The position numbers and the translations under genes are program-made. Of a DNA stretch of 64,000 nt, positions 1-11,275 are shown one piece after another. The notes under the pieces are model-generated. The model was not told the origin of the DNA and ran no database searches. It was given only the letters and a program-made list of their open reading frames with translations. The first letter of the stretch is position 1, and every line of letters begins with the position of its first letter. Source of the DNA: Galerina marginata (taxonomy: Eukaryota; Basidiomycota; Agaricomycetes; Agaricales; Galerinaceae); assembly GCA_023014335.1 (NCBI GenBank), contig JAECYW010000024.1:992001-1056000 (forward strand), read 5' to 3'.

Positions 1-1891
1 ACGGAGCGCGGGCGGAAATGATGGCTCCAAATGCATAGATTGTTATGGACGTAAATTCCTTTGCCAGCGAAGAGCCAGTATCTGCGTCGCTGCTGGCATG
101 TACACGTATGCGTGCTAGACTTGACATAGTTGACTGACGTTGGGTTGTCAGACAGGACAAGCCAGCTCGAGAGGGAGGTAAAACACACGGAGCAGAACAT
201 TCCACACTTTCCTACCAACCCGTCGCTCCGGCGTGCACCTGAGTAACGCAAGACACCGGCATGGTACGTTTGAGTACTAAACTAGTCCATTCGCCCATGG
301 CTGCATTCTTCGATGCCTTTCACAATTGTCTCCCGGGCAACGGAAATCCGGAAGGAGAAGGGGGATGCGATGTTGACTTGAGGTGCCACCGCGAACATGT
401 AGGCAACTTCAGGCCAACAGGAACGCGTTCCAATATCCCCGGTGATAGACAATTTGTTGATGTGAATCTGAGGTGTATGAATCTAGCTGAATTGCGATGA
501 TGTACCGATACCATTCGCATTCTGCAGGAGAGGAGTCGCTGGCACACAAACGTAGCGTTCATCGGCTGACCGGCCAGGTTGAAGTTTGAAACTTGGACAA
601 ACAGCGGCCGAAGGAGAGCACATCGTAAGGAAAGGGTGGGCAGCAGTGGCATGGGGCTAAAGAAATGAAGTGTAAGTTCGTTTCGTACTTTAGGAGACAA
701 AAGAAGAACAAGTTAACTCACACAATTGCCTGCTCCAAGGCCGAGTGTTTTGAGACTCCTGGTGAATTACTAGGTCGAGCCTTGTGAATACAGTAACTGT
801 GATGCGGAAGCCGGTGGACCCATGAAGTCAACGGGTGCAAGCTATGGGGGAAGAATACGTCAATTGATACTTTAGTACTAATAGTAGGAAATACGGATGA
901 TTCTTACCTGTTGCTTGAGTCTGAAGCGCGCCTCGGTGGAGGAAGAAAGGTAACACGATGGGTTGCCCGCCACGTCAGAGAACGGATTGTGTGGAGTTTT
1001 GAACCTCACAAGGCGTCAAACAAACCAAATAAGAGAGTCATGAGAATCAAGGAATTGGCGTCCGTTGACAGAAGTTACTGAGGTCGAGTTGCCCGGAAGG
1101 CCGGTGAAAGGAGGAAGGAAAGCAGGAAGGACGTGGACGAAGATCTGCCGCCGAAGCGCCACTCTAAATTGATGCCTCCCTATTTGCTGGATCAATGATG
1201 GGTCTGATCGTTCAAGGTTGCCGAGATCCGGCTTCTCTGATACCACAACCAATCCAACTCTTACCCGGGCCCCTCATTATGAAGCTGCGAGACGAGAAAG
1301 GGTCACCTCACTATTCGAGGAATTTTGTGAACACCGTTTCCGTAAGATTGTTCAAATTTACTGAAAGGTGCGGCTCGAAACGCAATGACTCAGGAAGCCA
1401 TGTTTCGTGCGGTAAAGACGATGTGGGTAACGACGGAGCAAAGGACGAAGGGTTGGCGATGTCTGCGCTGCTCCTCAGGAACCCAAGTGGGATACGCTTG
1501 AAAACATCTTGGGTTGTCAGTTGGTTCGGACAATGATCGGATTGGGAAGAGCGGTTGAGACAGATATGCTGGTCCGAAAGTGATGAATGAAGTGTTGATT
1601 GAAATAACGACCTACTTGATTCTTAAGCCGACGGAACTACATATAGACAACTCGTGAAATTTGAACTGGGAGATTTGAGCGCGCACGGTGAAGAATTATG
1701 AAACCTCGTTACACACCGAACAGCGCCTATTAGTATTAAGTTCATTTGAGGCACATAACTTATACAAGAGTGCACGGTGCGTTTCCTGCATTGTAAAGTC
1801 GAGGTCTAACTCAATCGAGCTCGACTTATTTAAAGAAGTGTGTTTTATCTCGGTGAAGGGGTAATCAAAGTTAGAGTAACGACAATCAAAG
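1..1891. other. Intergenic, no gene recognised
   Basis: No open frame here resembles a protein family I know and none has convincing splice partners. The only structure I can point to is a decayed copy of the array leader at about 1144-1200 (listed separately). The tract 720-1200 has a diffuse resemblance to the DNA upstream of the array cassettes. Confidence 0.5.
1144..1200 (+). repeat. Decayed copy of the array leader
   Basis: It shares the order CTGCCG, GAAGCGCC, CTCTAAATT, CCTCCCTATTTG, ATCAATGATG with the leaders that start the cassettes at 22.46, 24.48 and 26.82 kb. No hairpin unit follows. It shows that the leader exists apart from the arrays, either as a dispersed repeat or as the remains of a lost cassette. 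Confidence 0.55.
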
Positions 1892-3226
1892 TTACATTGA
1901 TGCAGAAAACATAGAGATACTGCTTCGACTGTTTCCAGAGCTATCAACCAGCAGGTTGTCCTATACATTTATCAGCTAAATTAAACCAAGGAACGAGATC
2001 TCAGACTTACTGCACATCCCGACCCCAAATTAGCATTTCCAACCCAACCTGGCTCCCAGTAAACGATGCCCAATCCATGGCCTCCAGATAAGCCTGCCAG
2101 AACATTCTTGATATCTCCAACCCAGGTAGACTGACCAGCCGCTGAAACTGGGACAGAGGACTCGCTGAGTGTCACTCCGGAACACGTAACCGGCCAATTG
2201 GTTTCAACAACCATCACGTCCTTTGGACCAAGGTTGAGTCAAACTAGCGTCCCAAATATTGAAGTGGCTGGGCGTACCTTTCCGTATTTGCTTATTATGT
2301 TCTGCAAGCTGGACTTGAGGTTGCTTAGACTCGCCCCAGTTCCATAGAAGGGGTAGAAGGAGAAGCCCATGATATCCACGTCGGCCGGAGATAGTTGACC
2401 TTGGATGAAAACTTGCGAATAAAAGGAGCTGACAGCATTAGAGTCCCATCCATTGGCAAGATGGATCATGACTTTAGTGGTGGATGAAGCTGCACGAACA
2501 CCACTAGCCGCCGAGTGAAGAAGTTGAGATAGCGGGCTGTAACCGTTCACGGAGATTTCAGCGGTCGGCCACAGAATACCATTATTAATTTCATTCCCTA
2601 TCTATTGACAAGAATGGGGCTTAGTCGAGGATAGGCGATCGAAATGGATGCGCAAAACACACCTCGATGATGTTGATAGGAGTCCCTTGGGCCGCAAATG
2701 ATTTGACGAGATTCGTGGTATAACTAAATGAGATGAACAATTAACGTCATAAGTGCAGTGGAGGGCGGTTTTGATCTCACGTATAAATTTGTGTGTTTAA
2801 ACTTGCGAGATCCTTGGGCCAGGCGCTAGGAATAGCCTGTTTTCCCGGATCGGCCCCTAAACCGCAGAAGAATCAGAAAGGACCCGACTAGCAAATCGAA
2901 ATGGACTTACAGGTGTCACTATAATGGAGATCTACGTACACTCCCATTCCAGCAGCGACGACGCGCTTCGCAAGCGCCAATCCATAATTCAAGCTGTAAT
3001 CAGCGTCATTTGTGCTGGTCCAGACCCTGATACGCGCGAGGTTGGCTCCATGGTTGTGAAGAATGGTCTCAAACTTGGCATTGGACGCCGAGCTCGAATC
3101 CTTGTAAACAAGTCCGGCCTTCTCAACGTTGACCAAAGAGCTGAAATCAGCACCATGATACTGAAGCGCCTGGATTAAAGGTGTGTAAGAGAGCAAGGAG
3201 ACGATGAAGGGGGCGATGAATCGCAT
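1892..3226 (-). CDS. Arabinogalactan endo-beta-1,4-galactanase, GH53
   Basis: Secreted glycoside hydrolase that cleaves beta-1,4-galactan side chains of pectin. Six exons: 3226-2911, 2856-2781, 2723-2663, 2601-2278, 2220-2011, 1960-1892; the total encodes 351 aa. Residues 1 to about 20 form a signal peptide (MRFIAPFIVSLL...). GH53 landmarks are clear: HGADFSSL at the mature N-terminus, VYVDLHYSDTWADP, the IGNE motif with the acid/base Glu at about residue 155, and VVETNWP with the nucleophile Glu at about 265. The last exon gives the family ending ADNLLVD; without splicing the 50-nt final intron the frame stops early. An in-frame Met lies nine codons upstream, but the signal peptide fits the start chosen. 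Looks intact. Confidence 0.94.
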
Positions 3227-4293
3227 GCTGAGTTGAGAAACACAGTTCTCCACGCATCTGCCTTATATCCAATGCCCAGGTCGACGGAAGCATAAGCAGC
3301 AGGGGATGAATTGAAATTGGAGAAGGAGCAGAGCCGGGCGGCATGTGACGACGGGAGAAGGTAGAATTTGCCGTCCAGCGCATGCGTTCATGCATATTTC
3401 ATGGACATAGTAATAGTACTCATTCCCCTTGGAGTATTTGCTGTCATAGGTCCTGCAACGAAATGGCCTGCTCGTACCGAAAATATCGATAATGAGTGGA
3501 AAGATGATAGGAGCAGCCTAAGTCGGCTTGTAGAAGATCTTGCTGGATGATAGGGAAATTTTTGAGCCGGGTTCCTTTTCATTAGCAGCCATGGGTCTTC
3601 GAAAAATGAGAAGGGGAGTGACCACAGGAAGGAGGATAATTCATTACCATGACGTGATGCCGGAGTTTTGCAATCACAGGAAGGTGGACCGTGTCGATCC
3701 AAGAACGACATCCTATGACCTATCACAACTCGCAAATAATAGATTCAACTGAGTTCCGCTCTTCCAAGACTAGGCCGTTCATACCTCATACCTCCGTCCT
3801 ACTGGTGTTCGTGTACAACCGCAAATATATCGCTTCGCCTTGGGTAGGACACGAGGGTCATAACACCACGAATTAATCCGAAAATAAAATAATTCAAGTC
3901 GAGGCTGTTGAGGTGCGCCATAAGAAATCCTATGGGAACAATTAGATATTGCTCTCACCGAGGCGGCGGATATGTGACAATTTGTATAAAAGAAAAGCCC
4001 GAATCTCCACGAACATGGTGGCATATTGCTGCCTTCTCCTGTTTTGCGAGCTGTGTGAATAGCTGCTATTTCCAGTCGATTATTGTCGGAGACATTGGGG
4101 AGGTTAATAAGATACCTAGTTTGCGTTACGTTCTGTCTGACCATAACGTTCACAGAGCATCAAATGAATCAAACACAGCGACCCAAGTCCCCGACGATAC
4201 CGCAGAATCATACACATAGCCGACGAAAGTTTGGAATAAGGTCACTCCTTCACGAAATGTGGACAACATCATGATATGTGATGATGCAGCCAT
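3227..4293. other. Intergenic, no gene recognised
   Basis: Upstream flank of the galactanase and downstream flank of the F-box gene. The ORFs here are short and overlap on both strands, with no recognisable motif. I see no repeats of note. Confidence 0.5.
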
Positions 4294-5647
4294 TCAGCGC
4301 GTAAAGTCCACTTCGTAGTCATACTCCAGACAAAGGTTTGAACTTAACAGACTCGTGTGCTCCAGATTCTTCGCAACCCACACCCGCATCTCCGTATTCC
4401 GTCGTTCCCATATTTCCTCCTCCATATCGTCATCGTATTCCAATGAAATATCCAGCCTGAATCTCACCACCAGAGGTTCTCGTTCAGCCAATTTTGCTAG
4501 CACAGGAGAGAGAGGACCCCCTGTCCCTATTTCAAGTTTTTCCAAGTACTCCGCAAGACTCAAGGGATCGTCCAGATCTCCCCTGAAGCCCACGGCTATT
4601 GTCTTGATCTTGGTTCGTTCGCTAGGTATCGTACGCAGTAGGTTGCATACGTCGATGAAGGAGTCTTCGTCGTCGTCATCATCGAGGTCTACTGCGGATA
4701 TGGACAAAAAGACGAGGTTTGGGATCTTGCTCAAATCGTAGAAATCAAGTCTGTCTCCGAGTTCGAGTTGGTCTGCAGGGGCTTGGTTGGAAAAAAAAGG
4801 CTTTCACAGAACTTCTGAGCTTACTAAAATCAAGGTGCAGATGCACCAGCGAGCTGGAAGAAGCGTTAAGAATGCGCTCAATGTCACCCAGTTCATCGGA
4901 AAGGCAGCCGGAAACAAAAAGGTGTTGCAAATTACCGAAGTCAACATAGCCCGTTGCTAGGATTCGAATTGTGTCTCCGCAGGATTGGAAAGTAAATTTC
5001 TGAAGTCGAGGGCATAAGGAACGGTCAATGTCTATGGCGTGAAGCGGGCGTAGAACTTCCACTGTTACCCGAATCAGTTTCAGTTCTACCAGGTATTGGC
5101 AATGGGCGAGCAGGGAAACCGGAACGTTGTGCATGAAGTTCAAGTCGAGGAATGTTATGAAAGGCGTCACAAACGGCTTGATAAATTGCGTTTCGAGTGT
5201 TCGGTTATTCGTAAACTGGAAAGCATTTGACCATCCAAAGGCCGATAACGCCAATTTCATCCCTACGGTCCAGGTCTTCGTGACAAGCTCCATGATTTCG
5301 CGGAACAAAGGGTCGTCAAAGAGCCATCCATTGTTGTCGTCCATGTTGAGGTCCAGCCTGCGAACATAGGAGGCGATCCGCGGATTCTCTTGCAGGATAC
5401 CGTGAAAGTCGTCCACTCTCTTCCGACAACTTGCATTGCCTCTGAAGTGTACAGGCACCATCAAATAAAACGCGTGCTTCTGTGCGCGATGTCGAAAGGC
5501 GTGGCACACCAATGCGCAGGCACAAAATTGGGATATCTTGCGTTCTGTTTCCTGAGGGCCGAGAAGGGCGTCGATGATCTCATCGATAAGCTCCTGCGAG
5601 AGAAGCGAAAATGGGGCAAAACCCGGAGGCATAATGGGAAAGAGCAA
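4294..5647 (-). CDS. F-box-like protein of the Agaricomycete expansion
   Basis: Likely substrate receptor of an SCF-type ubiquitin ligase. Two exons (5647-4825, 4772-4294) joined across a 52-nt intron give 433 aa. The N-terminal region, residues about 14-60, has the F-box-like pattern LLSQELIDEIIDALLG followed by CACALVCHAFRHRAQKHAF. The rest is a leucine-rich, irregular repeat-like region with a DDDDDED acidic patch, as in many basidiomycete F-box proteins. The start could be the Met five codons further in (5632). Substrate is unknown. Confidence 0.78.
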
Positions 5648-6056
5648 GGACTCGGAGGAGCAAGGGAAGAGGCAAAAAATCGGTCATAGTCACGGTGTAC
5701 AATCAGGTGACTTGTCGATTGACACAAAATTCAGGGTCCGGACTCCGGAGGCCCGTTTGGACAACAACTGGTTTAAATTTTCCTGTCATCTCCCTCAAAG
5801 TTGCAGACTCTGAGCCATGCCCGCACAATCGCTACGATTGAACAAAATAGTCTCTATACGGTCAAATGATCGCATACCATTGGTGTTTTTAAAGGCCGAA
5901 ATCTGGATAGCAAATCGTCATTCCAGTGGCATACGCTTACTTTCACTATCGGAAAGATGACGTCGGGAACGACGGTTGGAAAACGGGGGTGGTTTGGATG
6001 GACATTGGAGACAGACAACAGTGTTTTATTCCCAAACCCATAAGGCAAAGAAAACA
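5648..6056. other. Intergenic spacer
   Basis: About 400 bases between the start of the F-box gene and the stop of the NLR gene. Nothing recognisable. Confidence 0.5.
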
Positions 6057-9025
6057 TCAAAAATCTCTGTGAAACCCACACAACGCCAGTCGTTCTTCGA
6101 AAGTTGGAACCAAAGACGGGTCCACCGCTTGTCGGATAAAATACCGACTGCGCGTCATGCCCAATTCCCCCTCCGTCACTCTCGTAGCACCATAATACCG
6201 CGTGGCCTCCATAAAAGCACCCTGCGCCTCCAACGTTCGGTCCATCTTGGCCAAAGTACGTCCAATCATCTCAAGCGACTGCGCGATGTCGATTGGACGC
6301 CCATAACCCTTGCAAATCGCAAGCGTGCGATCCAAAGTCTGCAGTGCATCTGGGTAGTTTCCCTGCATGAACAGGACCTGCCCAAGCGCCAGCATCGGAT
6401 CGCCGGGATATTGAGAAAGACACTCGTATTCGCAAACGGCGGCTGTTCCTGCGATTAAAGCGGCGTCGTATTGCTTGTCCCAGTAATACACCTGCTCGAG
6501 GAAGAAGGAGCACTTTGAGTGGTTCAACGCGCCTGAATCGCCAAGGTTATGGAACATTTTCCTCGCAAGGCTGAGCAGTTCGATGGCTTCTGGACGGGAG
6601 TGGTTCTGTCCGGTTATGATCCCGAGGTAGTATAGACTGAGAGCAACCCCTTCGGCGTCATGCAGCCTCTCGAAGACAGATCGTGAGTTAGCGACGAGTC
6701 GGGCTTGCTTCTCGAACGATATTCCACCTATGAAGCTATACGCATCCACAAGGTCAAGCGCGCATCGCGCGGCTCGTCGTTCATCCGGAATGGAGAGGAA
6801 TATTTGATGTGCGAGACTAAACTTCTCCTCAGCCTGGTCGAATCGATCCAGGTTGAGGAGGATTCTCCCGTAACACGTCAGGACGTCGCCGACTAGGAGT
6901 TGATAATCTTCCATTTGACGAGAGAGCTTCAATGCATGTTCGATGACCTCGAGTCTCGGTCTCGTCGATAGCTGGTGGCGTGCTAAAATCATAAGGGCTT
7001 CAATCAATCCAGGTGCAGGATCTGTAGCTTGGATGAGAATGGACTGGAGATTCCCTTCTTCGAAAGAGATCGCCTGGGCGTACTCCTTGAACGAGGGATG
7101 TCCTGGGGAGGCGTTATGACAGGCGAGGAAATTACACGCTGATGAGATCATCTCAGTTCGAATTTTGCTTGGAAACCGAGATGGGTGGAGAATGTAGGAT
7201 CGAATAACTGGGAGTATGAAATAGTTCGTCTCTCGCCGCCGTATAAGAGACGCCTCGGCAAGAACCTGCATAGCCCCAAGCAGGTCGAGCGACCCCTGTG
7301 CTACCCACCATTTGACCAGTGCATCGTACGCAGTCCCAACCGGCAGCAAAGCGAGCGTGGCGAGAAGGTCGTACGCCCCCGGGTGCTTCTTCATCGGCGT
7401 GCTCTCCACGGACAGGCTGATGCAGACGTCGAGACCGTGTTTGGCGCCTACCCCTTGCCCGAGCATGGCCGTACCGAGGCGGTTGTACTCCTCTAGCAGT
7501 TTCTTCGCAGACAACCCGGTCATGTTTGCCATGTTCGCTATTAGAGTAATTGCTAGCGGCATATGCCCCAGGGATTCGAGTAGCATCGAGAGATCGGCAT
7601 CATTGGTACCCGCAGGACATATACCTAAATAAATTTGACGGGCAGAGGTTTCGTCAATGGCTTCGATGTCGAAGGAAAGCCATTGGTTGCCGTTGCAAGG
7701 TGGGATAGACGACCTCATGGTGATGAACAAGGTAACATGCGGAATCTGGTCGATTTCATACAGGATTTGCTGAGTATCAAGCCGCGATTCGACGACATTC
7801 CACGGTGTTTCGAAATTATCGAGTAGTAAGATAAGGTGTTCCGTGGACGACTTGATTTCTGAGACGATATCTTTGAGAGAGTCGCCAGTGTTTTGTGTTG
7901 CTCCTACTGAGGAATAAAGCGTGTCGAGGAATAAAGATACTGACGTCGCCTTGACGCATGGCACCCAAATCTGATTCGGCTCTGGAAAGTGCTTCTTCAT
8001 CGCAGGATGTGCCATCACCGCGAGCGCTGTAGAAGTCTTGCCCATCCCACCTGGTCCGAGAAGACAGATACGTGGCCGCTTTTGACCCTCCGAATTAGAC
8101 GTTAGAGTCTGAACGAGCTGATTGATGAGTTGCTTGCGACCGTGAAAGATTCCAGAATTGGCAGGAATCGCCGCACGTCTTTGAGGTTGGGATGACGAAG
8201 AGTTGGCTGGTCCAGGCTCTGGCAAGCGTTCGTTTAAGAAGACTTTGAGATCGTCCAACCCTGATTTCACGTCGTGCAGGGTCCGCTGGTGGTTTGAGTG
8301 GAAACCGAGGATTTGCCTTTCCAGCCGATCGAGGAGTTTGGTGTCGTTAATCTGGCGCGCCAGCTGCAATGCGACCAAGTTAGCCCAAGGAAACAAAGTT
8401 CATTGTTGAGAAGATGATGCTTACAGTGAAATTCGCCAATGAATTGTTTAAGCGACTCAGGCACTTCTTAACTTTGTCTTCGTTAAGAGCTCGGAAGACG
8501 ATTAGCAGAAGCGTGTTTTGGGATCCGAGGTCGTTAAGTTTCCTTTGAACATACTTCAAATCACTGAAGAGCGCATTTAGAAGAGGTCACGAACATAAGC
8601 AATATCTTACCTTAAGAGAGAATTAACATCCTGTTTTAACTTCTCCTGAATGTCGCCTGCCTTCTTTTCCTTCAATTCGTCGACTAAAATTATCATAAGC
8701 TTTTTGATTCGCAGTTTCAGTTTCTCTGCGCGTTCCAAGGTCGCGTGGCTCTCCTTAGGATGAACATGTTTGTTAAAAGAGTTGGAAATCAACACCAAGA
8801 TCAAGAAAATCAGCTTACATCGCATGCTTGAATGATACTTTTCGCGATCTTTACGATGGCAGCGACTCCAGGTACGGGGATTTGACCCGCAACGGCCTCG
8901 AGAGCGTCGAGAAATGATTTCGCAGCCTCGCCAGCATACTCTGTCGCAGTCGGTTTTGCAAGTTCGTCGTAGTGCGAGTTCGACGGGACTTTCGAAGCCC
9001 GTCGAGACGGTCGAAAACTGGGCAT
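6057..9025 (-). CDS. NLR with MLKL-like N-terminus, P-loop NTPase and TPR-type C-terminus
   Basis: Probable intracellular receptor of fungal innate immunity or cell death. Four exons (9025-8819, 8753-8611, 8563-8425, 8363-6057) encode 931 aa. Residues about 50-180 match the helical N-terminal domain that basidiomycete proteins share with MLKL (HeLo-like, predicted membrane-acting): IIQACD, a coiled stretch with DELKEKKAGDIQEKL, and RALNEDKVKKCLSRLN. The NTPase has Walker A GPGGMGKT at about 266-273 and Walker B LILLLDNFETPW. The C-terminal third is rich in TPR-like helical pairs (RFDQAEEKFSLAHQIF, YPDALQTLDRTLAI). It is unrelated in sequence to the compact NACHT genes beside it. The domain order is read from the sequence; the cell-death role is known for the family, not shown here. 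Confidence 0.88.
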
Positions 9026-11275
9026 CGCTCACATCAACGACGGGAATATGTCGGAGTTATATATGACATGCCTTGAGGCTTTAGACTTCATGTCAGAGGA
9101 CACAGCCATCGCTAATTTCGTGAAGAGAAGAAAGTTCTATATTTAACACAACCGCACTGCTGTTGATGCAAGTACGAGGGCATCCGTGTGAACGATGAAG
9201 TGAGCAGAGGATTCGAATGATAGAAAAGGGTACATCAAGACATTCGTGGAATACCAAAGCGGCTGGACGACGCTCGAGTATGCTGGAAAAGCAACAACAA
9301 ATCAATTAACAGTTCCTGGAGGTAAGTACAAGCCAAGACCCACCTTACATACGAAGCCGCTTCTGCGCCTGCTTCCGAGCTCGAAGTCTGGTTTTGAAAG
9401 GAATGGCGTAATGGTGTCCGCCAAACGGTGGTGAGGAATAGTACCAGCAAATGGGGGCATTCTATCGGAAATATCTTTGGATTTGCATTACCCGGGTAGG
9501 GCATCGGATTCAAAGAGTAAACAGGGCCGGTACTGGTAGGTTGGAATTATAGTGATTACGACAAGTCCTAGCCGTAGTGACATGAGCATTCGAAGACTGG
9601 GACCCACGAAAAGTTAGCCGCGGTAAACTTCAGAGGAGAACGACACGCACCCTCCAACTCGCAATTCAACAAGATGTTCGTCTGATGTCCGTACATACAA
9701 CGAATAACGAGATCTTTATCCTGCCCTCTCCCGCCTTCAAACCCAATACATCTGCAAGAAGCCAGCACCAGCACCACAAGCTTCAGTCACTCGACGTTGG
9801 TCGCTCGACGGTAGGCAGCGGTAGCAGGCCCGAATGAGACGGCTGCTGTGAACTTTCAACCTAAGAAAATAAGATGAAAAGAACAAATCACCAACTGCCT
9901 GCTAACTCCTACGTTTCGCGCCATATTGTGTCTCTTGAAGTAGACGTTGAAGATGTGGTGGGCACATGCATCGGTCCACAAGTCCAGAAGCCATCGATAT
10001 GAATGCGGCTGACAATAGCTATGGCTTAAAACGCGTTAGCTGAGAGTTTTGTTGTACAGAAGCGCGTTTCTCACCTATGGACTGGGGCTACAATGTGGTC
10101 CCGTGAGTCAGTGACGAGGGAGGTGCTGTCCAAAGCGGGATGATGGCCCCTCCATCAGTGATTTGGTGATCGATCAAACATGCCGATAACCGGCTTCTGG
10201 CAATATTAATGCCCCGTCAAATTAGATTGCTCCTCCTTTCAACTCTCATCCTGATTCTTCAGACAATCCTTCACCTCCTCGTACAATCTTTATTTAAACT
10301 GAGTTCCTCTCCATTTGTCCCTTTGTCCGGACATCCCAACCAGCAAATTGCAGTTGAAGGATGCTAGACATAGGTCCTGATATGATTGGAAAATCATCAG
10401 TTTAGTAGGCTGCGTACGACGACCCCATTCTAGTACCAATTTTTTACCATATCTCTGTGTCCGTTTTTCTACATGGGCATCGGGGACATCATGGTGTCTT
10501 GCTTCGTTGGCATATTTCCGTCCATTTCTTCTTTCTTTCTTGTTCGCATTGAAGCCCGCAACCGAAACTCGTCTTTTCACATTTTTCGAGACCAATGACC
10601 CTCTCATCATCCAACCTTCGAGCCCACAACGTTAGTCCGCAAGTGTGCCTTCTCTAGTCCTATATTTATCTCCTACTCTTATCCCGAGAACCCTGCTTAA
10701 TTTCTCTTACACTTTAGTTACTTTCCTCGGTTATTCAAGTATCTCTCTACCCTTTGATAAACCACACGCAGGACGGTTGACCAGTTGACCACTTTCGACC
10801 TCGTAAAGGCACCTTGTTTGTCAAATGTCAACCACTCTGGCGGCAGTACCCGGGCGCCTTAAGCAGTAAGGCGGTAGTGCTGAATGTATGTACCTGCGTC
10901 GACCACGCATCCAGGTTCCAGCCCCAGTCATCTCGTAAATCTCCCATGAATCACTCTGGCGCCAGGGCGAGTGGCAGGTCAAGGTAAAATTCTGCGAGTT
11001 TCAGTTTCTAGGCTAGGAAAGTATTATGCTGTTTAAGAACTCATTTTTGACGTATAACCCAGTTCATCTACCCCTCTTCGCGTCTTTCTTCGCCCGCCGG
11101 CCTACCGTCCAAGCCTCAGGATTCAGGAAAACCCGGAACCGCAGAAATTCGATCCCTCCGTCATGGGTCCCGGGCGGGGTATTTATTGTCTTTGGTTTTT
11201 CGACCATTTATTTGCTTCACAAGTAGTCAATAAGCATTCGAAACAATTCGAGGTAAAGATAAAAGCATACACACC
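9026..11275. other. Non-coding tract, 5' copy of a segmental duplication
   Basis: No gene recognised. From about 9640 to 11275 the DNA is homologous to about 15000-16503, with the same order of landmarks (GTAGGCAGCGG, TTTCAACCTAAGAAA, TTGAAGATGTG, GTTTCTCACC, then CATCTACCCCTCTT next to the NACHT stop codon). GGTGAGAAAC on the minus strand in both copies looks like a conserved splice donor, so a minus-strand transcript upstream is possible. Confidence 0.5.

Noticed and set aside
10290..10610. A 106-codon minus-strand ORF
   Set aside because: Lies in the segmental duplication; the counterpart near 16.1 kb does not keep the frame.
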